Shown piece after piece: positions 61,058 to 64,000 of a DNA stretch of 64,000 nucleotides. The notes beneath the pieces are model-generated. The model searched no databases, was not told where the DNA came from, and was given only the letters and a program-made list of their open reading frames with translations. Both the position numbers and the translations under genes were made by a program. The stretch's first letter is position 1; each line of letters starts with the position of its first letter. The stretch is taken from positions 1 to 64,000 of the forward strand of contig CAVVVI010000005.1 in assembly GCA_963751795.1 (NCBI GenBank), given 5' to 3'. Origin of the DNA: BOG-908 sp963751795. GTDB taxonomy: Bacteria > Pseudomonadota > Alphaproteobacteria > Acetobacterales > Acetobacteraceae.

Positions 61058-62082
61058 ATGCGCGCCCCCCTCATCGTGCTCACGACCCTGCTCACCGCCG
61101 CAGCCACGCAGGCCGACGCGCAAAGCTACACGCTGCGTCCGTTCACCATTCCCGGCGCCACCAGCGTGGCGGTGGCCGGGATCGCCGATTCCGGCCTGGC
61201 GACGGGAAGCTACGTCTCGCCCGCCCAGCCCAATGGTGCCGGCTTCGTCGGGCACCGGGGCGCCGTCACCACCATGGTCCTGCTCGGCGCGCCGAATGCA
61301 GGTTACTCCGCGCGAATACGTGCCGATCCCCACCGGCATCAACAACCGCGGCACCGTCGTCGGTGGCTACTTTAGTGGCAACGGTGGACGACTTCGCCTG
61401 GCGCGACGGCGCCTATATCGCCCATTTTCGGAGAGTGTGGACAGCCAGAAGGTATTTCCGCCGTTCATCGGCAGTGGCGACCGCTTGAGCTTCAACAGCT
61501 ATTTGGAGACGGTGACTTCTAGCCCTTCGCCGGCACACCCGCCATGCAGACCAAGATCAAGCACATGGTGGCGTTCCGCTGGTCGCCAGCGTCAACACAC
61601 GCGGCCAAATCGCCGGCCAGTACTACGCGTTGAATGGCTCTGACCACGACCACCGCTGTATTCACGTCGCCACGCCCGGATCGGCACCGCCGCACACCAT
61701 CCTGCCGCACGGCGCCACTGCCGCATTCGGCGGCTGGATCAACGACGCGAACCAGATCGCCGGCTCCTACGAGGACCTCGCGCAAGGGCTGCACGGGTTC
61801 GTCTACCACAACGGCGCCTATGTAGCGTTCGATCTGCCGGTGAAACCCGATGCGCTCACCACGCAGGGCATCGACCAGGATGGCCGCGTCGTCGGCGTGT
61901 TCACCAAGGGCGTCACGCAGTTCGCCTTCGTGCACACGGCCATCGGCGTAACGCTGTTGCGGCGGTTTCCGGCGCACGACACGGTGCACGTCGCCGCCAG
62001 CCATTTCGGCCACTTCATCGCCATCTCGGACACCGCGCCCAACGGCGTCGCGCGCTCGTTCCTGGCCGTGCCGGCGCCGTAG
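61058..62082 (+). pseudogene. Frameshifted HAF-repeat extracellular protein
   Basis: An exported repeat protein has been broken. ATG 61058 has a perfect AAGGAG site and starts a signal peptide (MRAPLIVLTTLLTAAATQADA). Repeat-like segments of the HAF type then jump between frames: GIADSGLATGSYV and then GINNRGTVVGGYFSG near 61340; DDFAWRDGAYIAHF near 61390; GDRLSFNSYLE near 61480; FAGTPAMQTKIKHMVAFRW near 61525-61580; TRGQIAGQYYALNGSD near 61600; and finally GGWINDANQIAGSYED to the stop at 62082. At least four frame changes are needed, so it is not a single error. All pieces belong to one ancestral protein of about 340 aa. Confidence 0.8.
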
Positions 62083-62097
62083 CGGCCGGGCGCCGCG

Positions 62098-64000
<1,903 letters not shown>

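Overview
The window looks like a chromosome segment from a high-GC alphaproteobacterium, most likely an acetic-acid-bacteria relative (Acetobacteraceae). Three things point there: very GC-rich codon use throughout; the alphaproteobacterial block hprK-rapZ-EIIA-HPr-EI next to a ChvG-type kinase, with a short HprK lacking the N-terminal domain; and a NYN-folK-rpoZ-rsh-acpS block. The family assignment is inference from gene content and was not tested by a search. There is no rRNA, no CRISPR array, no transposase and no prophage. Genes are densely packed, with many 4-bp ATGA or GTGA stop/start overlaps, and no gene-free stretch exceeds about 230 bases.

Layout. 0-10 kb: sugar-nucleotide epimerase, 3-hydroxybutyrate dehydrogenase, YceI, Dps with a near-perfect general-stress promoter, parE-murQ, a phosphoesterase/lipid-kinase-like pair (the kinase has a frameshift) and glutamate dehydrogenase. 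10-21 kb: a nitronate monooxygenase/enoyl-CoA hydratase pair, a RibB-like protein with altered active-site loops plus an esterase, a complete tripartite RND pump, and an O-antigen-ligase-type protein fused to a small extra domain. 21-28 kb: a regulatory PTS without any sugar permease (EI, HPr, EIIA, RapZ, HprK), an AI-2E-family exporter and a ChvG-like kinase whose regulator is not beside it. 28-40 kb: nitrilase, a large DUF1796-like/GT90-like protein, enolase, sedolisin, dapB, threonine aldolase, an M28 peptidase, folD-yggT and tRNA-Ala(CGC). 40-50 kb: orphan response regulator, ArnT-like transferase, rsmB-rpe-heparinase-glycosyltransferase, a degenerate histidine kinase, rpmB and a Pat-like acetyltransferase. 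50-64 kb: a repeat-rich beta-solenoid protein, ParA/CopD-like pair, a transketolase/pyruvate-dehydrogenase-E1-like enzyme, UDG, NYN-folK-rpoZ-rsh-acpS, a multiply frameshifted HAF-repeat pseudogene and the 3' part of secA.

Themes. Envelope and polysaccharide functions recur (UDP-glucuronate epimerase, O-antigen ligase, ArnT-like, GT4, GT90-like, heparinase). So do signalling and stress genes (rsh, regulatory PTS, Dps, ChvG). Several convergent gene pairs share strong hairpins as bidirectional terminators. A dispersed A/T-rich hairpin repeat occurs at about 6.2 kb and 38.4 kb, with a decayed copy at 48.2 kb. The most unusual items are the DUF1796-GT90 architecture, the O-antigen ligase fusion, the RibB-like pseudoenzyme candidate, the non-ATG starts locked to stop codons (folD), and the promoter-region repeats before the solenoid gene.
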